The notes under the pieces: model-generated
What the model was told of the DNA's origin: nothing
The model's input: only the letters and a program-made list of their open reading frames with translations
Database searches by the model: none
From: Larix sibirica
Taxonomy: Eukaryota; Streptophyta; Pinopsida; Pinales; Pinaceae
Reading direction: 5' to 3'
Length of the DNA stretch: 31,968 bases
Assembly: GCA_004151065.3 (NCBI GenBank)
Contig: NWUY0300037109.1
Span: 17,634-49,601, forward strand
Translations under genes and position numbers: made by a program
Shown here: positions 1-10,198 of the stretch, one piece after another
Numbering within the stretch: the first letter of the stretch is position 1
How the letters are laid out: every line of letters starts with the position of its first letter

Positions 1-209
1 ATCTCAACCTTAAACATACATACTAGAAACACAAAAAAATAGATTTTGGATCCTATAACTTCTAACAAACTATCCTAACAACAATACATAATGAAAAAAC
101 ATAGATTAACATGTACTAAACCAATCCAATAGGCCTTAGGAAGGTCAAATATGATACTCATCCTCCAACTGAGGAGTGCTTAGTTCCTCAAACTTGGGAA
201 GAGCATTAT

Positions 210-600
210 GCTACACAATGTCCATTTCCATAGCATTGGAGTTTGAGAAATCCCCCACACTTGACCTGCAAAAAAATGCAAGCTCCTTGATTAAATTATG
301 GTATTGGTCTCAGTCCAGATCTAACTTAGCCAACTTCTCTTTTTGCACCTCCACGCGATTTTTGAGCCTACCATGAAATTGCTCTTCTAGCTCCACTTGA
401 CAACTAAGCCTTTCCAACATTTGCTCGATTCTCTCAAGATGCCCCCTAAATATACGAGTCAATTTATGCATTCCTGCAATTTTCCTTGCTACATGCTTGA
501 GTTCCATCGCACCACCCTAAATGCACTCCATCGTAGTCTCTAAATCGAGAATGAATACTCGAGTTGGGATATCATCCTCGCTAGCTTTCATAACACTCAT
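210..600 (-). pseudogene. Remnant of a coiled-coil protein gene
   Basis: A minus-strand frame can be followed from about 600 down to about 210. It has a stop near 520, an open part at 310-507 (66 codons), and another stop near 312, after which the same frame continues. The open part is rich in charged and leucine residues (for example the stretch ERIEQMLERLSCQVELEEQ), with the spacing expected of a coiled coil. No domain is recognised. It could be part of a retroelement gag-like protein or a captured host gene fragment; the sequence does not decide. Nothing suggests that it is expressed. Confidence 0.35.
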
Positions 601-1322
601 TATCATCCTATCCACCTATGATTTCCACTGATCACCTACAGTTGAATTTCCAAGAAACTCAAATTCATCCAATATTACACAAATTCCAAACCACTAAGAT
701 GAGCCCTCACCTTCCCTTAGCAACCCTAGGTTTATTTCCTTGCAACAAATTTCAAACCACAAGCAGGAAACCCCATGTTCATCCAATGACCGAACCTCAA
801 CCACCTTAAAACGAGTACCAAAACACATAAAGAGAATATCCACTACTTCAAGCCCTAGATGAGTCAACATATACAAACCATAATAATATCATGAAGTCAT
901 CATTTATCTTGGATTTATCCCACCCTCTCTCCAAGATTTCACATTACACTCCATAATTACTAGTGAGCATACCAAAGCAGTTGTGGTGCAATGAGCCAAG
1001 AACACACATGGATAAGATGTAAGCCTAATGTGTGAAATAAATGGCATATATGCGGAGGTTTTCTGGGGTATTGCATGGCCATGTTCCACCCTTTATTCGT
1101 GCAAACAATATTTTTTGCAATTGAATGGAATTTCAAAAAACATAGTGCACCCCTTCCAAATGTTGGATGAGAAGGGGAGGCATACACACATACCCTTCAT
1201 TAGAGTTATGGGATCCACTTTTGCAATGGATGATCATTGTTTAAAACCATTACACCTTTGTCTAATTAAGTGCATGCATTAATGAGTTTATAAGACAAAC
1301 AATTATTATGCCTACAAATATG
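601..1322. other. No recognisable gene
   Basis: Only short open frames with no recognisable motif are present on either strand. No tandem repeat, terminal repeat or RNA gene was seen. Probably decayed repeat DNA. Confidence 0.5.
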
Positions 1323-1622
1323 TCAAAAGGAGAGCTCTTCTATGCAATGGAGATTCTTCTCAATCATATTGAGAAATCGATTTTGAATCACTTGTGACTG
1401 AAAAAAGTCATCATGGAACTGTTTTATGATAAGAAGAGAATTCCCAAAAATCATCAATTGAGAAATTGCCAAGGATGAGATTATCTTTGATCCAGAGAGT
1501 AAGGCATATAACTCAGCAAAGTTATTAGTCACACATCCAAGACCCCAAGAATACATAACCACTTCTTTTCCATTGGGGTCAAAGAGGACCCCTCCCCCCG
1601 CACCTCTTATCCCTAGATTCAA
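1323..1622 (-). pseudogene. RNase H domain fragment of a retroelement
   Basis: A 99-codon open frame that matches the RNase H-like domain found at the C-terminus of plant LINEs and related retroelements. The order is GAGGVL-like (GAGGGVLFDPNGKEV), then TNNFAELYALLSG, then the segment that normally reads GDS. Here that segment reads GNS, so a catalytic Asp is replaced by Asn. The N-terminal DGAS-type Asp motif is not seen in frame, so the piece is truncated. It lies just downstream of the hAT transposase on the same strand, which suggests one element landed beside or in the other. The part at 1373-1622 is shown again at 4551-4800. Confidence 0.7.
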
Positions 1623-1723
1623 GTATTTATTCTTAAGAATTAACTATTGACAAGTTGTAAGATTGATAAGCCTTCATTTTCAATGATATGGAAAGACCCT
1701 CACTTCATCATACAAGCAATTTT

Positions 1724-4085
1724 TTACTTTAATTTTCTTTTGTAGGAGAAATAATTTAAAGCCCTTCTATTAAGGGCTAAAGAGGTCTTGAAGGGAAATG
1801 AAGGCTTCATTGGTGGAACACTTCCAGACTCCTCATCTTCCCTTGTCTCCAGGTCCTGTGTATCATCCTCTAACCAATCAATGTTTTTCTTCATAATAGG
1901 TTCCTTGATCTCCACTCTCCATGCAATGGTGGTGTCAATCCCATCCAATAAAATGGCATCCACACAGTTTTTTTCTCAGTTTGCTTCACCCACAGCCTAA
2001 TATTGTAGTAGACATAGACTAGATCATTTAGGCAGTGGGTATCCAACATGTATGAGGATCATAAATTTATTAAATTATAATACATAAATTAACCAAGGGG
2101 CATAAATTACAACCTATAATGAATTTAAAATTTAATTTGAAATTCTCTAACGTGTTTCTCTTCTTGGTGTGTATTTTTTCAAATATACTCAAGTTGTGCT
2201 CACAACCAGAAGAGATACATGTCCAGCTAAGAACTTGAATGGAAAGATTTTGTAGATGAGGTACTCATGAGCCATAGGTTTCCCACCAAGTATCTACAAT
2301 GAATCGAACAAACATAAGAGAAGACATTGAAATTTAAAACAAAGAAAGAAGAGAATTTGAATTTTGAAATAAGGTGAAGCTTACCTGGCATTATGTTCCT
2401 CGTGTCATTAATATCCATATCAAACCCAAATGTTCCCATGGCCCTCCTATAGACTTCCAACAATTTGAAAACCTTTGAATGATCAACTGCACTTGGCACC
2501 ATCCTATGGATACACTCCAATAATCCATTTTTTACCTCTGCATCAAACCTGAAGCCATAGGAGTAAGAGAATGTGGTGTTAAGGTATATCCCCGCAGCAA
2601 TAATGTTGCGATGGAGTGTATAGTTCCATCACCGATCAATTGCCCTTCTATAAATTGTTGTCTCTCATACCCCACATCCCCCTTTTCCTCATAATAGGAA
2701 TGGATGGTCTCTTTGGCCCTCTCCATTTCCTCATACAGCTATCCCATTGTGGGCGTGTCTCCATCAACCAAGCAAAAAACATTTACCAAAGGTTCACTAA
2801 TGACACACACCTCCTTCATCCCATCCAAAACACTCTCATGGTATGACACTAGCCTAAATATGGCATGTCCCTTCAGTTTAGTGCTAATTGATAAAGCATA
2901 CCACTCAGTTGAAAGGAACATAGTTGACAAGTCCCACATAGAATTCAGGAGAGATTTAAGAGAAATGAAACTAGTGGCAAAGTGGTTGATGGCAGGACGC
3001 ACCAACTCCTTGTCACCAGTGAACTATCTCACCAAGCTAAGCACAAATGCATGATTGTATATAAATTTGGTGATGTTTCTTATTGAATCAATGACATCCT
3101 TGATAAAATCATTGTTTCTCATATCCTCTAAAATCAATTCAATACAATGAGCTACACAAGGAGTCCAAAACAATGTAGGATACATGTCCATAAGCATCCT
3201 ATCAGAGACAACATTGTCCATTATGACTTGGACAACATGTTGAACAACATGAATTGAACCTATCTCTTGGATGAACACATCCAAAAACTAACATAGTAAT
3301 TCCACATCTTTGACCTATGCGAATGCATCCATGGTTTTTATAAACATTTTCCTCCCGGGACAATGAACCAAGAAATTGAGAAGGGTCGTGCCCTTCCAAT
3401 CGGTCCAACCATCTAACATCACAGTGCATCATGTGACCTCCTATGAATCTTGAATCTCATGTAACCTACGAGTGCAATCAACCTTTTCATTATCAAGGAT
3501 GGGCCCTCTCAACTCCTCATAAGTGGGGGGCTTATACCCCGGGCCAACAGTGGCAACAACCTCAAACATAGGCACATAGAATGGGTTCTAGGCAAACTTG
3601 AAAGGAATATCACTCCATATAAGACATCAACCCACAAGTTTGTATGCTTCTTGTTTCTCCTTTATCTTAACTATTGACCTTATACTTGGTTGTCCACTAG
3701 GTGTGGATCTTGGAACAAAGAAATGAGATGTAGCTCAAGGCACTGTGGAAGGTGAGGAGAAGGTCTCACTCCCCCCTCCCCTTGAAGTGTGTCTAACTGT
3801 CCTGAATCCTATTGTCATTCTTGATTCAAGTTCATGCCTCAAAGCTTCCTTTTGATCTTTCTTCTTGCCAATACTTTCAATTGAGAATGTGTCCTCGTGA
3901 ATGATTTTTGGAGTGGAGTTTCTACAAATATCCACCCCATGCCCCATAATTTGTGCAAGGTGGTGTTTGAGCCTACTTATTTCCCTCGTCATCTCCTCTC
4001 CACACAAATTGCTAGTAAGCTTTTGCTAGTTATGAGGATCAACAGGTTTGCCATACTCCTAGAATGGATCCAAAGCCTTCGACAT
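1724..4085 (-). pseudogene. hAT-family transposase, broken (copy A)
   Basis: Domain order on the minus strand fits a plant hAT transposase. The start is probably at 4085, followed by a LDPF motif with an immediate stop. A BED zinc finger at about 4025-3940 reads NLCGEEMT then RLKHHLAQ, with the first Cys replaced by Ser. DUF659 follows: DGWTDWKGTTLLNFLVH at about 3410-3360, HVVQ at about 3250, and YPTLFWTPCVAHC at about 3185-3135. Next come a long open middle part (3005-2739, 2726-2532, 2520-2385), an intron, and the C-terminal dimerisation domain with SSGCEHN and FEKIHTKKRN at about 2220-2150. After a ~100-bp AT-rich interruption, NDLVYVYYNIRL appears at about 2030-1995, and a shifted frame ends at 1724. 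Several stops and shifts make it dead. The catalytic reaction (cut-and-paste transposition) is known for the family; no activity is expected here. Confidence 0.85.
2294..2384 (-). other. Intron in hAT transposase (copy A)
   Basis: On the minus strand the 5' side reads CCAG then GTAAGC, and the 3' side reads TTGTAG then ATACTTGG, enclosing 91 bp. Removing it joins the exon ending in NIMP to one starting DTWWETYGS, which is the family's conserved entry to the dimerisation domain. A TGA at 2265-2267 lies just downstream, where the family usually has Glu or Asp. The same intron is seen in copy B at 5472-5562. Confidence 0.75.
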
Positions 4086-4549
4086 GTTTGTATGGAAGCT
4101 TGGAAAGAAATGAACTTTGAACTTTGAACCTATAACATGTAAAAAACGTTTTTAAGCATACATCATTTCCTGCAAATTAATCAAACAACAACAAATCAAT
4201 GATATTTCATCCATTAAAACTTAGTTTTGAAGAGAGAAAACTCATGGGCATTTTTGTATGGAAAGGAATGGACTTGGTGCAAGAAACAATGTTTTTGAGC
4301 ATATATGACTGCTGCAGTTAAAAAAAACCGAGAAATCCAAGGTAAATGATCCAATAAATTTTGTTTTTGAAGAGGGAAAACTCATTGACATTGCAAAACC
4401 ACCAAAGTTTGCCTTGGAACAATTAGAAATAAAAGCTAGATAGATTTATTTACATACCATGAAATGTGGTTGACTGTGATTGGATTCCAAATTTCAATCC
4501 CCACTCCACAAAATCAATCCTTGATGGCAAATGAAATGAGATGTTTTCT
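4086..4549. repeat. hAT 5' leader with ~143-bp repeat (copy A)
   Basis: This is the region upstream of the copy A transposase start. Two loose tandem units start at the GCATA motifs at 4156 and 4299. Both contain a segment like CATTAAAACTTAGTTTTGAA followed by AAAACTCAT. The region aligns with 7260-7723 at visibly lower identity than the transposase body. The left contig ends at 4549. Confidence 0.5.
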
Positions 4550-4550
4550 N
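4550..4550. other. Assembly join (single n)
   Basis: One undetermined base between two contigs whose ends overlap. Any reading frame crossing it is not real. Confidence 0.9.
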
Positions 4551-4800
4551 GAAATCGATTTTGAATCACTTGTGACTGAAAAAATTCATCATGGAACTGT
4601 TTTATGATAAGAAGAGAATTCCCAAAAATCATCAATTGAGAAATTGCCAAGGATGAGATTATCTTTGATCCAGAGAGTAAGGCATATAACTCAGCAAAGT
4701 TATTAGTCACTCATCCAAGACCCCAAGAATACATAACCACTTCTTTTCCATTGGGGTCAAAGAGGACCCCTCCCCCCGCACCTCTTATCCCTAGATTCAA
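4551..4800 (-). pseudogene. RNase H fragment, second showing
   Basis: Same sequence as 1373-1622 with two visible base changes. It lacks the C-terminal end because the contig begins at 4551. Motifs TNNFAELYALLSG and GNS (for GDS) are unchanged. Probably the same locus or its other allele rather than a second gene. Confidence 0.65.
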
Positions 4801-5471
4801 GTATTTATTCTTAAGAATTAACTATTGACAAGTTGTAAGATTGATAAGCCTTCATTTTCAATGATATGGAAAGACCCTCACTTCATCATACAAGCAATTT
4901 TTTACTTTAATTTTCTTTTGTAGGAGAAATAATTTAAAGCCCTTCTATTAAGGGCTAAAGAGGTCTTGAAGGGAAATGAAGGCTTCATTGGTGGAACACT
5001 TCCAGACTCCTCATCTTCCCTTGTCTCCATGTCATGTGTATCATCCTCTAACCAATCAATGTTTTTCTTCATAATAGGTTCCTTGATCTCCACTCTCCAT
5101 GCAATGGTGGTGTCAATCCCATCCAATAAAATGGCATCCACACAGTTTTTTTCTCAGTTTGCTTCACCCACAGCCTAATATTGTAGTAGACATAGACTAG
5201 ATCATTTAGGCAGTGGGTATCCAACATGTATGAGGATCATAAATTTATTAAATTATAATACATAAATTAACCAAGGGGCATAAATTACAACCTATAATGA
5301 ATTTAAAATTTAATTTGAAATTCTCTAACGTGTTTCTCTTCTTGGTGTGTATTTTTTCAAATATACTCAAGTTGTGCTCACAACCAGAAGAGATACATGT
5401 CCAGCTAAGAACTTGAATGGAAAGATTTTGTAGATGAGGTACTCATGAGCCATAGGTTTCCCACCAAGTAT

Positions 5472-5562
5472 CTACAATGAATCGAACAAACATAAGAGAA
5501 GACATTGAAATTTAAAACAAAGAAAGAAGAGAATTTGAATTTTGAAATAAGGTGAAGCTTAC
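5472..5562 (-). other. Intron in hAT transposase (copy B)
   Basis: Identical in position and splice signals to 2294-2384 (GTAAGC donor, TTGTAG acceptor, 91 bp). Confidence 0.7.
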
Positions 5563-7153
5563 CTGGCATTATGTTCCTCGTGTCATTAATATCCATATCA
5601 AACCCAAATGTTCCCATGGCCCTCCTATAGACTTCCAACAATTTGAAAACCTTTGAATGATCAACTGCACTTGGCACCATCCTATGGATACACTCCAATA
5701 ATCCATTTTTTACCTCTGCATCAAACCTGAAGCCATAGGAGTAAGAGAATGTGGTGTTAAGGTATATCCCCGCAGCAATAATGTTGCGATGGAGTGTATA
5801 GTTCCATCACCGATCAATTGCCCTTCTATAAATTGTTGTCTCTCATACCCCACATCCCCCTTTTCCTCATAATAGGAATGGATGGTCTCTTTGGCCCTCT
5901 CCATTTCCTCATACAGCTATCCCATTGTGGGCGTGTCTCCATCAACCAAGCAAAAAACATTTACCAAAGGTTCACTAATGACACACACCTCCTTCATCCC
6001 ATCCAAAACACTCTCATGGTATGACACTAGCCTAAATATGGCATGTCCCTTCAATTTAGTGCTAATTGATAAAGCATACCACTCAGTTGAAAGGAACATA
6101 GTTGACAAGTCCCACATAGAATTCAGGAGAGATTTAAGAGAAATGAAACTAGTGGCAAAGTGGTTGATGGCAGGACGCACCAACTCCTTGTCACCAGTGA
6201 ACTATCTCACCAAGCTAAGCACAAATGCATGATTGTATATAAATTTGGTGATGTTTCTTATTGAATCAATGACATCCTTGATAAAATCATTGTTTCTCAT
6301 ATCCTCTAAAATCAATTCAATACAATGAGCTACACAAGGAGTCCAAAACAATGTAGGATACATGTCCATAAGCATCCTACTAGCGTCCACATAATTTGTA
6401 GCATTGTTCGTTATGACTTGAACAACATGAATTGAACCTATCTCTTGGATGAACACATCCAAAAACTAACATAGTAATTCCACATCTTTGACCTATGCGA
6501 ATGCATCCATGGTTTTTATAAACATTTTCCTCCCGGGACAATGAACCAAGAAATTGAGAAGGGTCGTGCCCTTCCAATCGGTCCAACCATCTAACATCAC
6601 AGTGCATCATGTGACCTCCTATGAATCTTGAATCTCATGTAACCTACGAGTGCAATCAACCTTTTCATTATCAAGGATGGGCCCTCTCAACTCCTCATAA
6701 GTGGGGGGCTTATACCCTCGTCCAACAATGGAAACAACCTCAAACATAGGCACATAGACTGGGTTTCTGGAAAATTTTAAAGGAATATCAATCCATAGAA
6801 TACATCAACCCACAAGTTTTTCAGCTTCTTATTTCTCCTTTATATTGACCATTGACCTTATACATGGTTGTCTACCAGGTGTGGTTCTCGGAACAAAGAA
6901 GTGAGATGTAGCTAAAGGTAGTGTGGAAGGTGAGGAGAAGGTCTCACTCCTTGCTCCCCCTTAAGTGTGTCTAGTTTTCCCAGATCTTAACGCCACTCTC
7001 GATCCAAGTTCATGCCTCAAAGTTTCTCTTTGATCTTTCTTCTTCCCAATACTTTCAGTTGAGAGTTTCACAATACGAATGATTTCTGGAGTGGAGTTTC
7101 TACAAATATCCACCTCATTCCCTATAATTTGTGCAAGGTGGTATTTGAGCCTA

Positions 7154-7154
7154 N
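7154..7154. other. Small assembly gap in the BED zinc finger
   Basis: A single n replaces a few bases. Where copy A has a short segment between the MTR and SRLKHH motifs, copy B goes from GG straight to RLKYH across the n. Unlike the other n positions it is not flanked by duplicated sequence. Confidence 0.7.
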
Positions 7155-7330
7155 TCCCCCCGTCATTTCCTTCCCACACAAATTGCAATTAAGCTTATGT
7201 CGATTATGAGGCTCAATAGGATTACCATAATCCAGAAATGGATCCAAATAATTTGGCATGTTTTTATGGAAACTTGGAAAGAAATGAAGTTTGAACTTTG
7301 AACCTATAACATGTAAAAAAATGTTCTATA

Positions 7331-7618
7331 GCATACATCATTGTTGCAAATTAAACAAACAATGGAAAATCAATGAGATTTCATCCATTAAAACTTAGTT
7401 TTGAAGAGGGAAAACTCATGGGAATTTTTTGTATGGAAAGGAATGGATCTAGGGAAAGAAGAAAACATTTTTGAGCATACATAATTTTTGAAAATTGAAA
7501 AATCAATAGGAAATCCATGGTAAATGAACCATTAAAATTTGTTTTTGAAGATGCAAAACTCATTGAGTTTTCAAAACCACCAAAATTTGACTTGGAACAA
7601 TTAGAAATTATAGCAAGA
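7331..7618. repeat. Two tandem ~144-bp units in the hAT leader (copy B)
   Basis: GCATACAT occurs at 7331 and 7475, and CCATTAAAA at 7385 and 7529, both 144 bp apart. Each unit also carries TTTTGAAGA followed by AAAACTCAT. The units have diverged noticeably. They lie just upstream of the transposase start, where hAT elements often hold promoter and subterminal binding sequences. Confidence 0.6.
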
Positions 7619-7879
7619 TTCATTTACATACCTTGAAATTTGGTTGACTGTGATTGGATTCTAAATTTCAATCCCCACTCCACAAAAACAATCCTCGATG
7701 GCAAATGAAATGAGATGTTTTCTCCTCCTTGACCCATTATAAAATGATGGTCTCCTCCTTAGCTCCCCTCCTCCACACTTCAATTTGCAAATGAACAAAA
7801 AAAGGGAAAAAAATCACTTTTGTAAGTCAACCCGCAAGGTGGCTGACACATTCAGATTGACTCATGATTTTTTTTTAAA

Positions 7880-7995
7880 TCGCCAAAAAATTACGATATT
7901 ATAATCGGGAAAAAATCATGGAAAATATCGACCGATATATTTTCGATATATCAACTAGGTCTTAGCATCGTGATGTTGTTGATATATCGATGATG
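7880..7995. repeat. Cluster of CGATAT / ATATCG motifs
   Basis: CGATAT starts at 7894, 7933 and 7944, and its complement ATATCG at 7925 and 7984, five sites in about 95 bp. Some overlap as GATATATCGA-type near-palindromes. The position, beyond the hAT leader, would suit subterminal transposase-binding repeats, but no terminal inverted repeat or 8-bp target duplication was identified. Confidence 0.4.
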
Positions 7996-8873
7996 TTTGT
8001 AATAGAGGGTATTATGGAATATATGTAGGCTACAGAAATTTACTTGAGATCAGGAAAACCCATGGTTTTTCCCAAACCGACATTAATCTTTAACACAACA
8101 AGCTTGTTCAGGAGTTCCTTGGTTTTCGATGGATATGCAATTTTCATAAATAAATCAACACAGTTTTAATGCTTATCCAAATTAAATTCCCATCTATTCT
8201 AAACATAAATATCCAATGTATAAACTTGGGATTTCAAATTTTTAATTCAAAACATCCAAACTATTGTCATCTAAAAGGCTCGTGGCCTTGGGATCCAAAA
8301 CACATCACAGTGTGAGAAATTTGATGTAGTTTTTGCAGAGGAACTTTATGACGATTTTCAAATTCGAAATTTGCTTAACACAGTCAACAATTGATCAAAT
8401 ACTCCATCAAATATGTTGGCATACATAAGGATAAGGCATGGCCAAAATTTCAGCTCTTGGGGTGGATTACAATTCTCACAATCATCACAAGAAATCTACA
8501 ACCATCTTCCTCTTCCACATGCCTAGTGCTAGGTTCAATTGCCTTGGCAAAGCTGCAAAACAATCATTCATAGTTGTGTATCCATGGAAGTTCTTCGGTA
8601 TACCTTTGGCGCTATGGGTAGTTGCGAAAGGTTGCAGCTGTTTTGGAATGTTGCAGAAAGTTTATGGAGCAATTGTGGCCTATTGCAGAATTCCAGTGTT
8701 TTGTTATGGAATATTGTAGCATGATCACTGAGAGTTGTAGAAGATGAAGCAATGAGGAGAATTGGATAGTTCATCTTTGAAGGCAATAGGATTGGATGCA
8801 CAAGATGGCCTAACAAGGAGGAGATGGGGAGAGAGCATGTATACTCAGAATGAGGTAAGAGAGTGTGAAGATG
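7996..8873. other. No recognisable gene
   Basis: Short plus-strand open frames exist (8391-8573, 8438-8719), but they carry no recognised motif. The part at 8617-8740 repeats short TTGCAG/TTGCGG-type words, which occur again near 11755-11815. Otherwise nothing was seen. Confidence 0.45.
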
Positions 8874-8986
8874 AGTTGTGGAACTCCAGCTTGTAGTCTT
8901 AGTCATCCGGTCCATCCAGAGAAGAGGTTGTGGAACAGTCAGAGTTGTTCGAGCCTATGAAAAATAGTGAAACGCCTAATTATTTG

Positions 8987-9335
8987 CATGTGTAGGACAA
9001 GACAGAAGAATGCACTAATGGCCTATATTGATCATGCATGTTTCCAACAGTTTATCACATATGCTCACGCTAGCACACTAGAACATTGGATAAAAAGGGC
9101 CGAGAAATCCTACGTGAACAACACAAATTGATTGAGCATGTTGTCAGGCTTAGATCACATTCATTTGCACTGGCACACTTGCATGTGGGATAAAAATGTG
9201 TAGGCATGCGCGAATGGCCTAGATTTATCAGGCATGTTGTCATCCTTAAATCACATTCGTTCATATTGTCACACTGGCACGTGAGATAAAAAGAGGAGTG
9301 CATGCGCAAATGGCCTAGATACATCAACCAGATTT
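8987..9335. repeat. Degenerate ~98-bp tandem array
   Basis: About four units begin near 8987, 9074, 9174 and 9270 (spacing about 87, 100 and 96). Recurring words are GGATAAAAA, AATGGCCTA, GCATGTTGTCA, and TCACATTCRTT followed by CACACT. Open frames on the minus strand across this stretch simply translate the repeat and show its periodicity (CLINLGHSRM-like phrases); they are not genes. The array is shown again at 10312-10660. Confidence 0.65.
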
Positions 9336-10197
9336 ACAACTTTTCATTGTAGCTGTTCGCACTAAGATACAAGCTTGGGATGTAAGGGGGAGGCCCCTTG
9401 TGCCAATGGTCAATATTTGGTTACCTGGATCCCCGTCAGACCTAGATCCATGGGATTTCTACCTCTATTGAGATGGTGCGCAACATTTTAGTAAATGGAT
9501 GGATGATTCTTTAGTTCCACAACCTAGAATAGGGTTCCTAGAGGTAGTTTTCTCTATTATTTTGAGGAAAGTGAACGCATGAAGATCGATATTGGTTATA
9601 TATAATCCGAAGGACACCCAATCCCTACCTTGCACTATGAGGACACTGCAACAAATTGTTGGGCATGGGAATTGTTTCAATATAAGATTAATTTCAGATC
9701 TAATAATAATGTAGTATTAATGGATTATGCATATTCAAATATCAACAAGGAATTTCCACGGTTTTTGTATTTCCCTAGACCTATGTGGGTGATTTATGGC
9801 AATCGTAATAGATATTTTTATATCATTGTTGAGAGGTGATATGTGAGTGGTGGAATAAAATGAACTAGTTGTGGAATGGTTTCCAAATGAAGCCACTATG
9901 TAGCAAAAGAATGGCCTTAAATCCTAGAGATGTGAACAATCCTGAAGAATTGGAACTCATGCCACTAGAGGAAATATTGTTAGGGTTTCATTGACACATA
10001 CATTGATGGTTCTCATAGATGTTGTAGAGGTAATTGTGGTAGCGGTCGGTTTAGCATCCACGACTGTGGTGACTAGGGATACGACAGCGATGGTGATCTT
10101 GGTGATAACCTGTTGCATTGAGGTGATTGATGAGTATACCATTGAAGAAATGAAGTGAATCCTGAGACAATTCCAAGTCCATATATGAGTCATGTGA
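9336..10197. other. Unrecognised DNA
   Basis: Open frames of about 70-80 codons on both strands have no recognisable domain. The sequence is moderately complex and may be the body of an unclassified element. It is shown again at 10661-11522. Confidence 0.4.
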
Positions 10198-10198
10198 N
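10198..10198. other. Assembly join (single n)
   Basis: Junction between overlapping contig ends; see the paired 1324-bp stretches on either side. Confidence 0.9.

Larger units (their letters stand above)
1373..4549. repeat. Contig-end overlap 1, left copy (pairs with 4551-7723)
   Basis: The whole stretch from 1373 to the single n at 4550 reappears starting at 4551, with a constant offset of 3178 up to about 3539. Positions 1373-3539 differ at only a handful of bases plus one short block; 3540-4549 differ far more. The end of this copy corresponds to 7723 in the other. Confidence 0.85.
4902..7259 (-). pseudogene. hAT-family transposase, broken (copy B)
   Basis: Same layout as 1724-4085. The N-terminal part differs and is better preserved. 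The ATG at 7259 leads into MPNYLDPFLDYGNPIEPHN without the two stops of copy A, and the BED zinc finger keeps both cysteines (CNLCGKEMTGG). A single n at 7154 interrupts the finger. In DUF659 this copy keeps the family-like VVQVITNNATNYVDASRML at about 6425-6370, where copy A lacks four residues. From about 6717 down to 4902 it is nearly identical to copy A, including shared stops (for example the TGA at 5443-5445). Shared stops mean the two did not arise by separate transposition from an active source; they are alleles, a recent segmental duplicate, or an assembly effect. Confidence 0.85.
4551..7723. repeat. Contig-end overlap 1, right copy
   Basis: Counterpart of 1373-4549. Sequence continues beyond 7723 with new DNA (CTCCTTGACCC and onward), as expected if the left contig simply ended here. 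Confidence 0.85.
8874..10197. repeat. Contig-end overlap 2, left copy (pairs with 10199-11522)
   Basis: 1324 bp repeated at a constant offset of 1325 across the single n at 10198. The visible differences lie near the two ends (roughly 8900-9065 and 10045-10165); the middle appears identical. Confidence 0.9.

Noticed and set aside
4450-4710. An 86-codon minus-strand frame crossing the n at 4550
   Set aside because: It joins an RNase H fragment to unrelated hAT leader sequence across an assembly join.
1373-7723. Two tandem hAT elements as a real genomic duplication
   Set aside because: The duplicate boundary coincides exactly with the n at 4550, stops are shared, and the same geometry recurs at three other gaps; unmerged contig overlap or alleles explain it better.
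9070-9327. Cys-rich 85-codon minus-strand frame (also at 10395-10652)
   Set aside because: Its internal repetition follows the ~98-bp DNA repeat period; there is no start context or motif suggesting a real protein.
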